Shown: piece after piece, positions 14,763 through 23,922 of the stretch
How the letters are laid out: every line of letters starts with the position of its first letter
How positions within the stretch are numbered: the first letter of the stretch is position 1
Source of the DNA: Bacilli bacterium
GTDB taxonomy: Bacteria; Bacillota_I; Bacilli_A; RF39; UBA660
Direction of reading: 5' to 3'
DNA: 51,938 nucleotides
Assembly (NCBI GenBank): GCA_017404555.1
Contig: JAFRCD010000008.1
Span: 1 to 51,938 of the forward strand
Program-made: the position numbers and the translations under genes
Notes under the pieces: generated by a model
Told to the model about the DNA's origin: nothing
The model's input: only the letters and a program-made list of their open reading frames with translations
Database searches by the model: none

Positions 14763-16003
14763 TCTATTTTAGCACCGACATTGGTTAATTTTTCAACTAT
14801 TCCTTCATATCCTCTTAAAATATGTTCGGCATCTTCTATTTTGGTTTTACCTTCTGCGATTAAGGCCGCTACTACCATAGCTGCACCTGCTCTTAAGTCT
14901 GTAGCTTTAACAGTTGTTCCTACAAGAGGAGTCTTACCAACAACTATTAGTTTTTTATCTTTAACTTCCACATTGGCACCTAGCTTCTCTAAATATGGTG
15001 CATGCATAAAACGATTTTCCCAAATAGTTTCTTCAACAGTTGATTTTCCTTCGGCTTGAGTTAACAATACCGTAAATGGTTGTTGAAGATCAGTAGGAAA
15101 ACCAGGATATACTCTAGTAATTATGTTAGTTCGATGGTAGTTTTCACCCTTAGAAACAACGACATAATCATCTCCTATTTCTAAAGGAACTCCTACTTCA
15201 TCTAGTTTAGATAATAGTGATTCTAAATGTTCAGGAATAATATTATCAATTTTTAGGTTTTCACCAGCCAAAGCACCAGCTATTAAGAATGTTCCGGCCT
15301 CAATTCGATCTGGTATTACTTCGTGGAAAGCTCCATGAAGAGATTCCACTCCTTCAATTCTAATAGTAGAAGTACCAGCTCCAGTAATTCTAGCACCCAT
15401 AGAGTTTAAGAATACTGCCACATTAACAATTTCTGGTTCTTTAGCAGCGTTATCAATAATAGTAGTTCCTTTAGCTTTAACAGCTGCTAACATAATATTA
15501 ATAGTAGCTCCAACACTGGCAATATCTAAATAGATATTATTTCCTTTTAATTCATCAGCTTCCACTGTATATTTATTACCATCATTAGTTACTTTAGCAC
15601 CTAAAGCTTCAAATCCTTTTAAGTGAAGATTAATTGGTCTTTTACCAATTGCACATCCGCCCGGAAAATACATAACTGCTTTTTTATATTTAGCTAATAG
15701 TGCGCCCATAAAATAATATGAAGCTCTCATTTTTACCGAAAACTCTTCACTAATTTCCACGTTCTTCATTTCTTGGGCATTTATTAGAACTGATTCGCTA
15801 GCTCTTTTGGTTTTAACATTTAGATGTTTCAAAATATCGCATAGATTATCAGTATCAGTAATATCAGGAACATTACAAATAGTAACATCACCAGTATCAG
15901 CTAAAATAGCCGCTGGTATTAACGCTACTGCGGCATTCTTAGCTCCACTTATACGTACCGTTCCTGTTAGTTTTTTAACTTGTTCTATCTCTAAACATTT
16001 CAT
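14747..16003 (-). CDS. murA: UDP-N-acetylglucosamine 1-carboxyvinyltransferase
   Basis: Transfers enolpyruvate from PEP to UDP-GlcNAc, the first committed step of peptidoglycan synthesis. 418 residues, normal. The active-site Cys that fosfomycin alkylates is present in FPGGCAIGKRPINLH. The N-terminal SGAKNAAVALIPAAIL and the C-terminal DLRAGAAMVVAALIAEG are conserved. A near-consensus promoter lies 37 bases upstream. Only one murA is in the window; Firmicutes often have two. Confidence 0.98.
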   Translation of the reverse strand: MKCLEIEQVKKLTGTVRISGAKNAAVALIPAAILADTGDVTICNVPDITDTDNLCDILKHLNVKTKRASESVLINAQEMKNVEISEEFSVKMRASYYFMGALLAKYKKAVMYFPGGCAIGKRPINLHLKGFEALGAKVTNDGNKYTVEADELKGNNIYLDIASVGATINIMLAAVKAKGTTIIDNAAKEPEIVNVAVFLNSMGARITGAGTSTIRIEGVESLHGAFHEVIPDRIEAGTFLIAGALAGENLKIDNIIPEHLESLLSKLDEVGVPLEIGDDYVVVSKGENYHRTNIITRVYPGFPTDLQQPFTVLLTQAEGKSTVEETIWENRFMHAPYLEKLGANVEVKDKKLIVVGKTPLVGTTVKATDLRAGAAMVVAALIAEGKTKIEDAEHILRGYEGIVEKLTNVGAKIELKEI

Positions 16004-16030
16004 ATTTTCACTACTTTCTTCCTGTTTTTA

Positions 16031-16068
16031 ACTATTTAAATAATAGTCAATATAGTTTGCTTTGTCAA
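16031..16068 (-). promoter_or_regulatory. murA promoter with overlapping inverted repeat
   Basis: Perfect TTGACA (16063-16068), 17-base spacer, TATTAT (16040-16045) on the minus strand. ACTATT (16031-16036) and AATAGT (16042-16047) form an inverted repeat over the -10, which could be an operator. Confidence 0.65.
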
Positions 16069-16094
16069 TTAGAAGAACGTCTTAGTTGACATTT

Positions 16095-16631
16095 CTAGAT
16101 ACTCTTTATTATATATTTTAAAGCCAGAAAAAACAAGATAATAACGCCTAATAAATTGGTTTTATTAGTAAGTTTTTCTCTGATCCTTTTACCAATTGAT
16201 AATCCTAATACTGTAAAGAGAAAACTACAGACAGAAAATATGATACTAGCTAGAATAATATTTTCTTTTTGTAGACCTAAAGCTACACCAATAGAAAGAC
16301 TATCTAGACTTACTGATAAAGAAAACAAAAGCGCTTCTAAAACACCCAAATTGTTATTTTTCTCCTCTTCATCTTTAACAATCATATCTACTCCTAAAAT
16401 TAAAAATATAATTCCTGTGACTAGATCAGCATTAATATTAATATTTTTAGTTAGAAAACTAGTTGTAACAAAACCAAGAATGGGCATAAAGAAATGAAAA
16501 GAGCCAACTAATATACTTAAAAGGAATCTTGTGGATTTTCTAATGCTATTTGTTCCATATATTATAGATAAAGAAAAAGTGTCCATACTCAATCCGATTC
16601 CTAGAAATAAAAAAAGACGTATACTATTCAT
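16095..16631 (-). CDS. mntP: Manganese efflux pump MntP family protein
   Basis: Exports Mn2+ to prevent toxicity. 178 residues with six predicted membrane segments. The duplicated acidic motifs typical of MntP are visible: SMDTFSLSI in the first segment and SLDSLSIGVALG in the fourth. It starts after AAAGGTGA, 21 bases downstream of spoIIR. The gap is too short for a yybP-ykoY manganese riboswitch, so it is probably transcribed from upstream. Confidence 0.9.
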   Translation of the reverse strand: MNSIRLFLFLGIGLSMDTFSLSIIYGTNSIRKSTRFLLSILVGSFHFFMPILGFVTTSFLTKNININADLVTGIIFLILGVDMIVKDEEEKNNNLGVLEALLFSLSVSLDSLSIGVALGLQKENIILASIIFSVCSFLFTVLGLSIGKRIREKLTNKTNLLGVIILFFLALKYIIKSI

Positions 16632-16652
16632 AGTATCACCTTTTATATTTTA

Positions 16653-17171
16653 TTATTGAAAATATTTTTTTAGTATATCTTTTACTAGAAACTTATACTC
16701 AACATCATTAGCCTTATCTTTTTCTCCTTCTAATAAACAAAGTGGAGGAAATAGAACACACCAAAAATTCTTACCAGCACCATCACCTAGTTTTACTACT
16801 AATGATTCATATTGTCCGGCAGGATATTTAACTCCTTTATAGGTTTTTTCTGGAAAATAGTTCTTACCATAATTAATCTGGTAATTATCATCTTTTGTTA
16901 CTTCTTTTATGTTTAGAGATAAATCTTTAAAATTACTTCTAATGTTTTCCCTCACTTCATTAATATCTCGAGCTTCTTTAATTAAAGGGAATAATTCCTT
17001 AGTAAGATTCCTTTTCACTTCTCTTTTTAAAGACTGATCCGCTTCGTTATTACTGCTGGCAATTACTCGTAGTCTAATAGCTTCATTAGGAATAACTATA
17101 TATTCCTCACTATTGTATTTTAAAAGGGAAGCCATTCCTACTATCAAAGCCATTACTATTAGTTTTTTCAT
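16653..17171 (-). CDS. spoIIR: Stage II sporulation protein R
   Basis: SpoIIR is the forespore signal that triggers SpoIIGA processing of pro-sigma-E. 172 residues with an N-terminal signal or anchor segment (KKLIVMALIVGMASLL). Family signatures: IRLRVIASSNNEADQSLKRE and GKNFWCVLFPPLCLLEG. Its gene neighbourhood (prfA-prmC-spoIIR-mntP) matches that in Bacillus. A perfect 8-base inverted repeat frames its ribosome binding site. Its presence is one of the two sporulation clues in the window. Confidence 0.93.
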   Translation of the reverse strand: MKKLIVMALIVGMASLLKYNSEEYIVIPNEAIRLRVIASSNNEADQSLKREVKRNLTKELFPLIKEARDINEVRENIRSNFKDLSLNIKEVTKDDNYQINYGKNYFPEKTYKGVKYPAGQYESLVVKLGDGAGKNFWCVLFPPLCLLEGEKDKANDVEYKFLVKDILKKYFQ

Positions 17172-17202
17172 CTAATCATCCTCTCAATAGAATAATGATT
17201 AG
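17172..17202 (-). promoter_or_regulatory. Inverted repeat enclosing the spoIIR ribosome binding site
   Basis: CTAATCAT and ATGATTAG (perfect 8-base arms, 17172-17179 and 17195-17202) flank a 15-base loop. On the minus strand the GAGAGG ribosome binding site lies at the end of the loop and the second arm abuts the ATG. It could be an mRNA hairpin that limits translation, or a protein operator. Confidence 0.5.
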
Positions 17203-17214
17203 CTTTATTTCATT

Positions 17215-18033
17215 TTATTCATTATAGATAAAAATCATTCGATCACGTTCTGATAAATCTTGTAAAACATCAATTCTTACTTTATCAAAAGTATCATTAA
17301 TTATCTTGATAAGATCTTCTTTTTGGTCTTTACCAATTTCTAAAGCTATTAAAAATTTATCATTTATATGTTCTTTAATATCTTTAAAGATCTTTTTATA
17401 GCAATCAAGTCCATCAACACCAGCAAAAAGGGCTAGCTCTGGTTCATTGTTTTTAACGATGTCTTCTATTTCTTCTCCATCCTTAATATATGGAGGATTA
17501 GATATAACTACATCATACTTACCTTCTACTTGATCAAAAAAGTCACTTTTATAAATATTAGCTTCTAGTTTTAATTCTTCAGCATTCTTCTTAGACATTT
17601 CTAACGCACTAGGACTAATATCGATTAAGTCTACTTCAGCATTTGGTAGTTTTTGCTTTAAAGTTAAACCAATATTACCACTACCAGATCCTAAATCAAT
17701 TATTTTAACTTTTCCTTCAAATAGCTTATCAATATACTTTAGGGTGTTTTCTACTAGTTCTTCTGTTTCAAAACGCGGTATTAAAACGTCTTCATTGACA
17801 AGAAACTTATTACCATAAAAATTGACATTTCCAATGACATATTGAAGAGGCTTTCCTTCTTTTATAGCTTCTACTCTTTTTTTATATTCATTAGCTATCT
17901 CATTATCAACTGAACTGTTTAAAAAGTTTAATAATTCTAACGGGTTTTTATTTAACAAATCAGCTAAAAGTAATTTAGCTTGATCCTTATGAATATATTT
18001 TTGAGCATGAACTAACAATTCATCAACAGTCAT
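17215..18033 (-). CDS. prmC: Release factor glutamine methyltransferase
   Basis: Methylates the Gln of the GGQ motif of release factors. 272 residues: an N-terminal helical domain, then a SAM-binding Rossmann domain with IIDLGSGSGNIGLTLKQ and the substrate Gln-binding VISNPPYI motif. The start lies 1 base after the prfA stop, so it is translationally coupled with its substrate gene. Confidence 0.97.
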   Translation of the reverse strand: MTVDELLVHAQKYIHKDQAKLLLADLLNKNPLELLNFLNSSVDNEIANEYKKRVEAIKEGKPLQYVIGNVNFYGNKFLVNEDVLIPRFETEELVENTLKYIDKLFEGKVKIIDLGSGSGNIGLTLKQKLPNAEVDLIDISPSALEMSKKNAEELKLEANIYKSDFFDQVEGKYDVVISNPPYIKDGEEIEDIVKNNEPELALFAGVDGLDCYKKIFKDIKEHINDKFLIALEIGKDQKEDLIKIINDTFDKVRIDVLQDLSERDRMIFIYNE

Positions 18034-18034
18034 T

Positions 18035-19096
18035 TTATTCTTCTCCAGCTAATTTTCTTTTTTGGTCTTCAGCGATTAAGGCCTCAATAATATCTTTAAG
18101 GTCACCATCCATAACACGATCCAATTGCTTAGTAGTAAATCCAATCCGATGGTCAGTTACTCTATTTTGCGGATAGTTATATGTTCTGATCTTCTCTGCT
18201 CGATCTCCAGTTCCAATCTTACTTCTACGTTCTTTACCAGCTTCTTCTTCTTGTTTTTGTATTTCTAAGTCATAAAGTCGGCTTTTAAGTACTTTCATTG
18301 CTTGTTCTTTATTTTGAATTTGACTTCTTTCGTTTTGACAAGTTACAACCAATCCTGTTGGTAAATGGGTTATACGAACAGCTGAGTCAGTTGTATTTAC
18401 TCCTTGCCCACCACAACCGCTAGAACGATAAATATCTATTCTTAAGTCATTAGGATTAATATCAATATTTACTTCATCATCAGCTTCAGGCATAACTAAA
18501 ACAGTAGCTGTAGAAGTTTGTAAGCGGCCATTAGATTCAGTAGTTGGTACTCGTTGAACACGATGTGATCCACTTTCATATTTTAGCTTGGAGTAAGCAC
18601 CGTCGCCTTTAACTAAAAACTCTATTTGGCTATAACCACCAGCTGTTCCCTCAATAGCATTATATACTTCTACTTTATAACCTTCTTTTTCAGCATATTT
18701 ACTATACATTCTGAACAAATCACCAGCAAAGATATTAGCTTCATCGCCACCAGCTGCTCCTCTTATTTCCATAACAACATTCTTATTATCGTTAGGATCC
18801 TTTGGGATTAGAAGAAGTTCTAGTTTTTTCTCTAAATCTCCTTTCTGCTCTTCTTTAGCAGCAATCTCTTCTTTAGCCATATCTTTTAAATCAGGATCAT
18901 TAAGAATTTCTTTAGCTTGTTCTATTTCTTCTAAAACTTTTTTATAATCATTAAAACAACTAACTGTTTCTTCTAGATCACTTAGTTCTTTGGAAATCTT
19001 TTTGGTTTTATTGACATCTTTTAGAGTCTCTTCATTAGCTAGTTCGGCACTTAAATCATTATAGTGCTTTTCAATTGTCTCTAATCTCTCAATCAT
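18035..19096 (-). CDS. prfA: Peptide chain release factor 1
   Basis: Recognises UAA and UAG stops. 353 residues. The catalytic GGQ is in [17 protein letters not shown], and the codon-reading PxT motif of RF1 is present as PTT in [14 protein letters not shown]. Start after GGAAAGGAG. Co-transcribed with prmC, spoIIR and mntP. The GGQ context matches the PrmC methylation site. Confidence 0.98.
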   Translation of the reverse strand: MIERLETIEKHYNDLSAELANEETLKDVNKTKKISKELSDLEETVSCFNDYKKVLEEIEQAKEILNDPDLKDMAKEEIAAKEEQKGDLEKKLELLLIPKDPNDNKNVVMEIRGAAGGDEANIFAGDLFRMYSKYAEKEGYKVEVYNAIEGTAGGYSQIEFLVKGDGAYSKLKYESGSHRVQRVPTTESNGRLQTSTATVLVMPEADDEVNIDINPNDLRIDIYRSSGCGGQGVNTTDSAVRITHLPTGLVVTCQNERSQIQNKEQAMKVLKSRLYDLEIQKQEEEAGKERRSKIGTGDRAEKIRTYNYPQNRVTDHRIGFTTKQLDRVMDGDLKDIIEALIAEDQKRKLAGEE

Positions 19097-19116
19097 AGTG
19101 TTCTCCTTTCCTAATA

Positions 19117-19150
19117 CTTAAAAACTAGAAATATTATTCCATTTCTAGTT
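19117..19150 (-). terminator. Terminator of rpoE
   Basis: AACTAGAAAT pairs with ATTTCTAGTT on the minus strand, then TTTTT. The stem contains the last rpoE codons and the stop. Confidence 0.8.
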
Positions 19151-19565
19151 CGTCTTCATCTATTACTACTAAATCTTTCAAGTCATCATCACTTTCAGCA
19201 TCATCGTAATCATCGTCATCATCATAATTGTCTTCAACAATTTCATCTTCAATGATTTCATCCGTTTCTTCATCTTCTTCATCGGTAGTGATTTCTTCTT
19301 TCTTTATTTTGTCAGATGAATAGCGATTTTTCAAATCCCACTTTCCGTTATCTAATAAAACAAATCTCTTATCAGTCGAAAGGGCCATATAGTAGTCCCC
19401 AATTTTTTCATCGAAAGTCTTTTTAGGTAGTCCTAACAAATCTATTATTTTGTTAAATAAATCTGCTGTACTCATGGGACGAACTCTATTTTCTAGAATT
19501 AGATTAGTAATATCTTTTTTAGACATCAATTCTAAATCTTCTCTTTTATATCCTTTAATTGTCAT
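19134..19565 (-). CDS. rpoE: DNA-directed RNA polymerase delta subunit
   Basis: Delta is a Firmicutes-specific RNA polymerase subunit that increases specificity and recycling. 143 residues: an N-terminal winged-helix HARE-HTH domain (MSTADLFNKIIDLLGLPKK and FVLLDNGKWDLKNRY), then an almost purely Asp/Glu tail from about residue 88. The layout is typical for delta. It follows argS but has a good promoter of its own and its own terminator. Presence of delta supports a Bacilli-type host. Confidence 0.96.
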   Translation of the reverse strand: MTIKGYKREDLELMSKKDITNLILENRVRPMSTADLFNKIIDLLGLPKKTFDEKIGDYYMALSTDKRFVLLDNGKWDLKNRYSSDKIKKEEITTDEEDEETDEIIEDEIVEDNYDDDDDYDDAESDDDLKDLVVIDEDELEME

Positions 19566-19636
19566 AGTATGCCTCCTACTCCATAAGCATTATATGCATT
19601 TTAATTTATTCTGTTCGCAAACAAAATATCACTAGT

Positions 19637-19665
19637 TTTATATCATAAATGCTCTAACAATGCAA
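19637..19665 (-). promoter_or_regulatory. Promoter of rpoE
   Basis: TTGCAT (19660-19665), 17-base spacer, TATAAA (19637-19642) on the minus strand, directly downstream of argS. Confidence 0.55.
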
Positions 19666-19673
19666 GTATTATT

Positions 19674-21419
19674 CTACATTTTTTCTGGAATATTCATACC
19701 TAAAATATCTAAAAGTAAAATTACTGTTTTATAAACTACTGAACTCAAAGCTAACCAAGAAGTTTGCAGATCCTTGTCAGGGCAAGTAATTATCTTGTTT
19801 TCAGCATAAAAACTATTATAAGTAGCAATCAAATTGTAAACATACTCACAGATATCATTTAACGATTTAACACTGTAAGCTTTTTCTAAAACTTTAGGCA
19901 TTTCTAGAAGCATTAACATAATTTTTCTGTCAGCAGCTCCAGAAATCTTGGTTATTTTTTCATAGTCGATACCTTCAGCCTTATTAAGAAGACTCTTTAT
20001 CCTAATAGTTGAATATAGTAAGTAAGCTCCTGTTTTACCATCAAGATCCGCAAATTTATCAGGATCAAAAACATAATCAGTTCTTCTAAATGGTAACAAA
20101 TCAGCAAACTTTAAAGATGAAATAGCAATATCTTTAGCGGTTTGTTCCCTCTTGTTTTCTTCTACTATTTCCTCATTAATTCTTTTATCAGTCTCAACAT
20201 AAATCAATTGCATTAGTTCTTTTAGAGTCATAACTCCACCATCACGAGTCTTAAATGGTTTACCATCTTTACCATTCATTGTTCCAAAAGGAATAAACTC
20301 TAAAACAGTATTGTTGTTAACTATTTCTCCTAGACGAGCTGCCCTAAAGACTTGCTCAAAATGAAGAGTTTGTCTCTCATCGGTTAAATACCAGATTTCA
20401 TCAGGATTAAATTTCTTCATTCTCTCGTAGATAGTAGCTAAATCAGTCGTTTCATAAGAAACTGTTTCGTTAGATTTAACCAATAATAATGGCGGCATTG
20501 GTAGTTTGTCATCTTCCTTTTTTACCTCTATTATTTTAGCTCCTTCGCTTTCTTTAACTAGATTCTTATCTTCAAAAACTTTAATTGTATCTTCAATATA
20601 CTCAGCAGCATCGCTTTCGCCTTCCCACAAATCAAAGTCAACATTCAATTCGTCATATACTTTTTTGATATCTTCTTTACTAATACCAATAATTTTTTGC
20701 CATAATTCATAATAACCTTTTTCATGTTTCTGTAGTTTTAAAGTTATTTCTCGTGCTTCTTCTAAGTAGGTTTCATCTTCTTTAGCTTTAGCTGAGGCAT
20801 AAGGATATATTTCTTCTAAATCAGCATTGGTAATTGGAAGATCAATATTATTATAATCTCCTTCATAATTCTCGTTAAAGAATTCTAAATCAGGAAATCT
20901 TTTCTTAATCTCTAAAATTACTAATCCAAGAGGTCTTCCAAAGTCTCCTAGATGAGCATCACTAATGACATTACAGCCTAAAAGACGAGCTAATCTCTTT
21001 AGGGCTTCACCTATATTAGCACTCCGCAAATGTCCAACATGAAGTGCTTTGGAAACATTGGCACCTCCATAGTCCATAATTATTTTTTTAGAAGAAACTT
21101 TATCAATATTGTTCTCTATATTATCACTAATTCTATTAATTACCTCTTCTAAAAACTCATCAGTTAATGAGAAATTAATAAACCCAGGACCAGCAATATT
21201 AATATCTTTAAGAGCTTCATCCTTTTCTAATTCTTTTACGATACTCTCTGCTATTTCCCGTGGGTTCTTTTGAAATTTCTTAGCCAAATTCATACTGTTA
21301 TTGATTTGAAAATCACCTAGATCTGGTCGAGCTGAGGTAACAATGCTTAGTTCTTCATCAAAATCTAAATCCTTTACTAATTCATTGACTCTCTTATTTA
21401 ATTCTTTTATTATCCTCAT
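19674..21419 (-). CDS. argS: Arginine-tRNA ligase
   Basis: Class I aminoacyl-tRNA synthetase charging tRNA-Arg. 581 residues, slightly longer than B. subtilis ArgS. HIGH-like motif in KALHVGHLRSANIGEAL; the KMSKS region is in the ArgRS form GKPFKTRDGGVMTLKEL. The N-terminal Arg-tRNA additional domain and the C-terminal anticodon-binding DALR domain (PKVLEKAYSVKSLNDICEYV) are both recognisable. It overlaps ywiB by 4 bases, as in Bacillus ywiB-argS. Confidence 0.97.
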   Translation of the reverse strand: MRIIKELNKRVNELVKDLDFDEELSIVTSARPDLGDFQINNSMNLAKKFQKNPREIAESIVKELEKDEALKDINIAGPGFINFSLTDEFLEEVINRISDNIENNIDKVSSKKIIMDYGGANVSKALHVGHLRSANIGEALKRLARLLGCNVISDAHLGDFGRPLGLVILEIKKRFPDLEFFNENYEGDYNNIDLPITNADLEEIYPYASAKAKEDETYLEEAREITLKLQKHEKGYYELWQKIIGISKEDIKKVYDELNVDFDLWEGESDAAEYIEDTIKVFEDKNLVKESEGAKIIEVKKEDDKLPMPPLLLVKSNETVSYETTDLATIYERMKKFNPDEIWYLTDERQTLHFEQVFRAARLGEIVNNNTVLEFIPFGTMNGKDGKPFKTRDGGVMTLKELMQLIYVETDKRINEEIVEENKREQTAKDIAISSLKFADLLPFRRTDYVFDPDKFADLDGKTGAYLLYSTIRIKSLLNKAEGIDYEKITKISGAADRKIMLMLLEMPKVLEKAYSVKSLNDICEYVYNLIATYNSFYAENKIITCPDKDLQTSWLALSSVVYKTVILLLDILGMNIPEKM

Positions 21420-21772
21420 ACTTCCTCCTTTATCCGGATACTGTATTTATAATCTATGCCATTAACTTTATACTTTATAGTGATTGTATTCTTAGTTTTG
21501 TTAATCTTTTCTACTTGAAGATCTAAATACATTTCTTGATCTAGATCTTTAATTAAGACTTTGCCCTCTTCCTCGGCAAAGTTGTATTCTAAATACATTT
21601 CTCTATTATCTCTTTTTAAGACGTTAGTTAAAAAGTTATAGATAACGGAAGTTTTATACATGTCTTCTTCTTCATAGTATAATTCACTATCATCACTGCT
21701 GAAATCTCCTATTACATCATACGCTATCTTTTCATCGCTTGATAATAGTTTGACACTGATTTTCTTCTGCAT
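21416..21772 (-). CDS. ywiB: DUF1934 family beta-barrel protein (YwiB-like)
   Basis: 118 residues from the chosen ATG (MQKKISVKLLSS), which has GGTGG upstream; the longer open frame would run into the divergent promoter region. Members of DUF1934 are small calycin-like beta barrels of unknown function, almost always upstream of argS in Firmicutes, as here. The sequence is acidic in the middle (DSELYYEEEDM). The assignment rests on position, length and general resemblance. Confidence 0.75.
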   Translation of the reverse strand: MQKKISVKLLSSDEKIAYDVIGDFSSDDSELYYEEEDMYKTSVIYNFLTNVLKRDNREMYLEYNFAEEEGKVLIKDLDQEMYLDLQVEKINKTKNTITIKYKVNGIDYKYSIRIKEEV

Positions 21773-21883
21773 AACGCCACCACCAGTTTTTTCTTTTTTA
21801 TTATAACACATGTTCTTTAAAAAAGAATGATTTCTAATCATATTTTTCTTCATTTTATTCATACTAATTTTGAGGTGTGCTTG

Positions 21884-23857
21884 ATGAAAAAAGGGAAAAA
21901 GATCTTTAAGTTTCTTATAATTATTATCTTTTTATTATTTATAGCTCGTGGTGGAGTCTATGTGTATGCTAAAATAACTCCTGCTCCTGTAATAAATAGG
22001 GCAAATAATTTAACCCTTTATGATAATAATAAAAAGGTTTTTTTCCAAGGTAGTGGTTCTAAAAAATGGATATCTTTAAATAAAATGTCCAAATATATAA
22101 AAGATGCCACAATTGCGGCAGAAGATAAGAACTTTTATAAACATCATGGTTTTGATTATTTAAGAATTATTAAGGCGTCGATTACTAATGTTTCTAATAA
22201 AAGCGTTGAACAAGGTGCTTCTACTATTACACAACAATATGCCAAAAACCTATTTTTAAACTTTGACAAGACTTGGCAAAGAAAATGGAAGGAAATGTGG
22301 TACACTATTGAATTAGAGGCTCATTATAGTAAAAGAGAAATCTTAGAGGGTTATTTAAATACTATTAACTATGGTCATGGTGTTTATGGAATAGAAAATG
22401 CTTCTAGGTTTTATTTTAATAAAAGCGCCAGTGATCTTACTTTGGCAGAAGCTACTATGCTAATAGGTATTCCTAAAGCTCCTTCCATTTACTCCCCTTT
22501 AATTAATAAGGAAAAAGCCAAGGAACGGCAATTAATAATTTTAAATAGTATGGTTAAGAATAAAATGATTACTAGAAAAGAAAAAAAGGAAGCTTATAAT
22601 ACTGATCTTATTTATTATGGTAAAAAAGAAAGCGAGGAATTATCGACAGTTATGTATTATTATGATGCTGTACTTGATGAATTAAAAACTATTTCTTCAA
22701 TTCCTAAATCCTATAGTGATTCCAAGGGATTAAAAATATATACTTATTTAGATCGTAATAGTCAAATTAATTTAGAAGAATCCATCAAAAAAGAAATTCC
22801 TGATTCTTCTAAAATCCAAACTTCAGTAGTAATGATGAAACCTAATAGTGGTAGAATTATTGCTTTAGTAGGTGGTCGTGACTATAATAAATCTGAATAT
22901 AATCGCGCTACTAGCGCTAAAAGACAAGTGGGTTCTACTATGAAACCCTATCTTTATTATGCTGCTTTAGAAAATGGTTTTACTCCTAGTACAACTTTTA
23001 CTAGCGAAAAAACCACTTTCACCTTTAATAACAATAAGGATTATGCTCCCAATAATTATAATAATATCTATGGTAATAAGCCAATTTCTATGGCGACTGC
23101 CATTGCTTATTCAGAAAATATTTATGCAGTTAAGACCCATGTCTTTTTAGGTAGTGAAGCTCTTATTGATGTTGCTAAAAGAGTTGGTATTAATGAAGAA
23201 TTGGAGGATATAACGTCTTTACCATTAGGTACTGAAGAAATAAATATCATTGATATGGCTAAGGGTTATTCGGCCTTTGCTAATTTGGGTAATAAGGTTT
23301 CTCCTCATTTAATAAAAAAGGTAGTAGATGGTAATGGTAAAATTCTTTATGAAGATAAACATAAGGGTGTTGTTGTCTTAAATAAAAGCTTATGTTTTAT
23401 CCTTAACAACTTATTAACTTCTACCTATGACTCTAATTATATTGATTATAACTATCCAACAGCTATTAATTTAGAAAATAAATTGACTCATAAATACGCT
23501 TTAAAAAGTGGTACTACCGACACAGATAACTGGTATATTGGTTATAATAAGGATATTATTACTGCTGTCTGGGTTGGTTATGATGATAATAAAAAGTTGA
23601 AGAAAACAGAGTATAAATATGGTCAAAATATTTGGTTAAACAGTGTCGAAACTTATGAAAAAGGAAAGACCAATGAATGGTATAAAATCCCTAATAATGT
23701 ATTAGGAGTATTAGTAGAACCAATAAGCGGAAGGCCAGCGATTGAAACAGATAAAAAGAAGAAGTTAGTTTATTTTATTAAAGGAACAGAGCCTGAAGGA
23801 GAACTAATTACTACTTTTGAAGAAAAACTAAATAGAGACTTAGTTAAAGCTAGTTAA
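21884..23857 (+). CDS. Bifunctional penicillin-binding protein (transglycosylase/transpeptidase, class A)
   Basis: Polymerises and cross-links peptidoglycan. 657 residues from the ATG with GAGGTG upstream. One N-terminal membrane segment, then a GT51 domain with the catalytic Glu in AAEDKNFYKHHGFD and QGASTITQQYAKNL. The transpeptidase has the nucleophile motif STMK (GSTMKPYLYYA), the SxN motif SEN and KSGTT. It is divergent from ywiB-argS. In B. subtilis the sporulation-related pbpG (PBP2d) is in this region, so a PBP2d-like role is possible but not shown. Confidence 0.93.
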   Translation: MKKGKKIFKFLIIIIFLLFIARGGVYVYAKITPAPVINRANNLTLYDNNKKVFFQGSGSKKWISLNKMSKYIKDATIAAEDKNFYKHHGFDYLRIIKASITNVSNKSVEQGASTITQQYAKNLFLNFDKTWQRKWKEMWYTIELEAHYSKREILEGYLNTINYGHGVYGIENASRFYFNKSASDLTLAEATMLIGIPKAPSIYSPLINKEKAKERQLIILNSMVKNKMITRKEKKEAYNTDLIYYGKKESEELSTVMYYYDAVLDELKTISSIPKSYSDSKGLKIYTYLDRNSQINLEESIKKEIPDSSKIQTSVVMMKPNSGRIIALVGGRDYNKSEYNRATSAKRQVGSTMKPYLYYAALENGFTPSTTFTSEKTTFTFNNNKDYAPNNYNNIYGNKPISMATAIAYSENIYAVKTHVFLGSEALIDVAKRVGINEELEDITSLPLGTEEINIIDMAKGYSAFANLGNKVSPHLIKKVVDGNGKILYEDKHKGVVVLNKSLCFILNNLLTSTYDSNYIDYNYPTAINLENKLTHKYALKSGTTDTDNWYIGYNKDIITAVWVGYDDNKKLKKTEYKYGQNIWLNSVETYEKGKTNEWYKIPNNVLGVLVEPISGRPAIETDKKKKLVYFIKGTEPEGELITTFEEKLNRDLVKAS

Positions 23858-23872
23858 AAGGACCTTTTCACA

Positions 23873-23901
23873 TTGCATTCACCCCAATACATTGGTATAA
23901 T
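23873..23901 (+). promoter_or_regulatory. Promoter of the LemA-like gene and pta
   Basis: TTGCAT (23873-23878), 17-base spacer, perfect TATAAT (23896-23901) with an extended TGG just before it. It lies between the PBP gene and the LemA-like gene. Confidence 0.75.
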
Positions 23902-23922
23902 GATTATAGTAGAGGTGATGAC

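Noticed and set aside
16632-16652. Possible yybP-ykoY manganese riboswitch before mntP
   Set aside because: The gap between spoIIR and mntP is only 21 bases, far too short for that riboswitch.
23855-23872. AAAAGGACCTTTT after the PBP gene as a terminator
   Set aside because: The loop would be a single base and no T run follows; not a credible hairpin.
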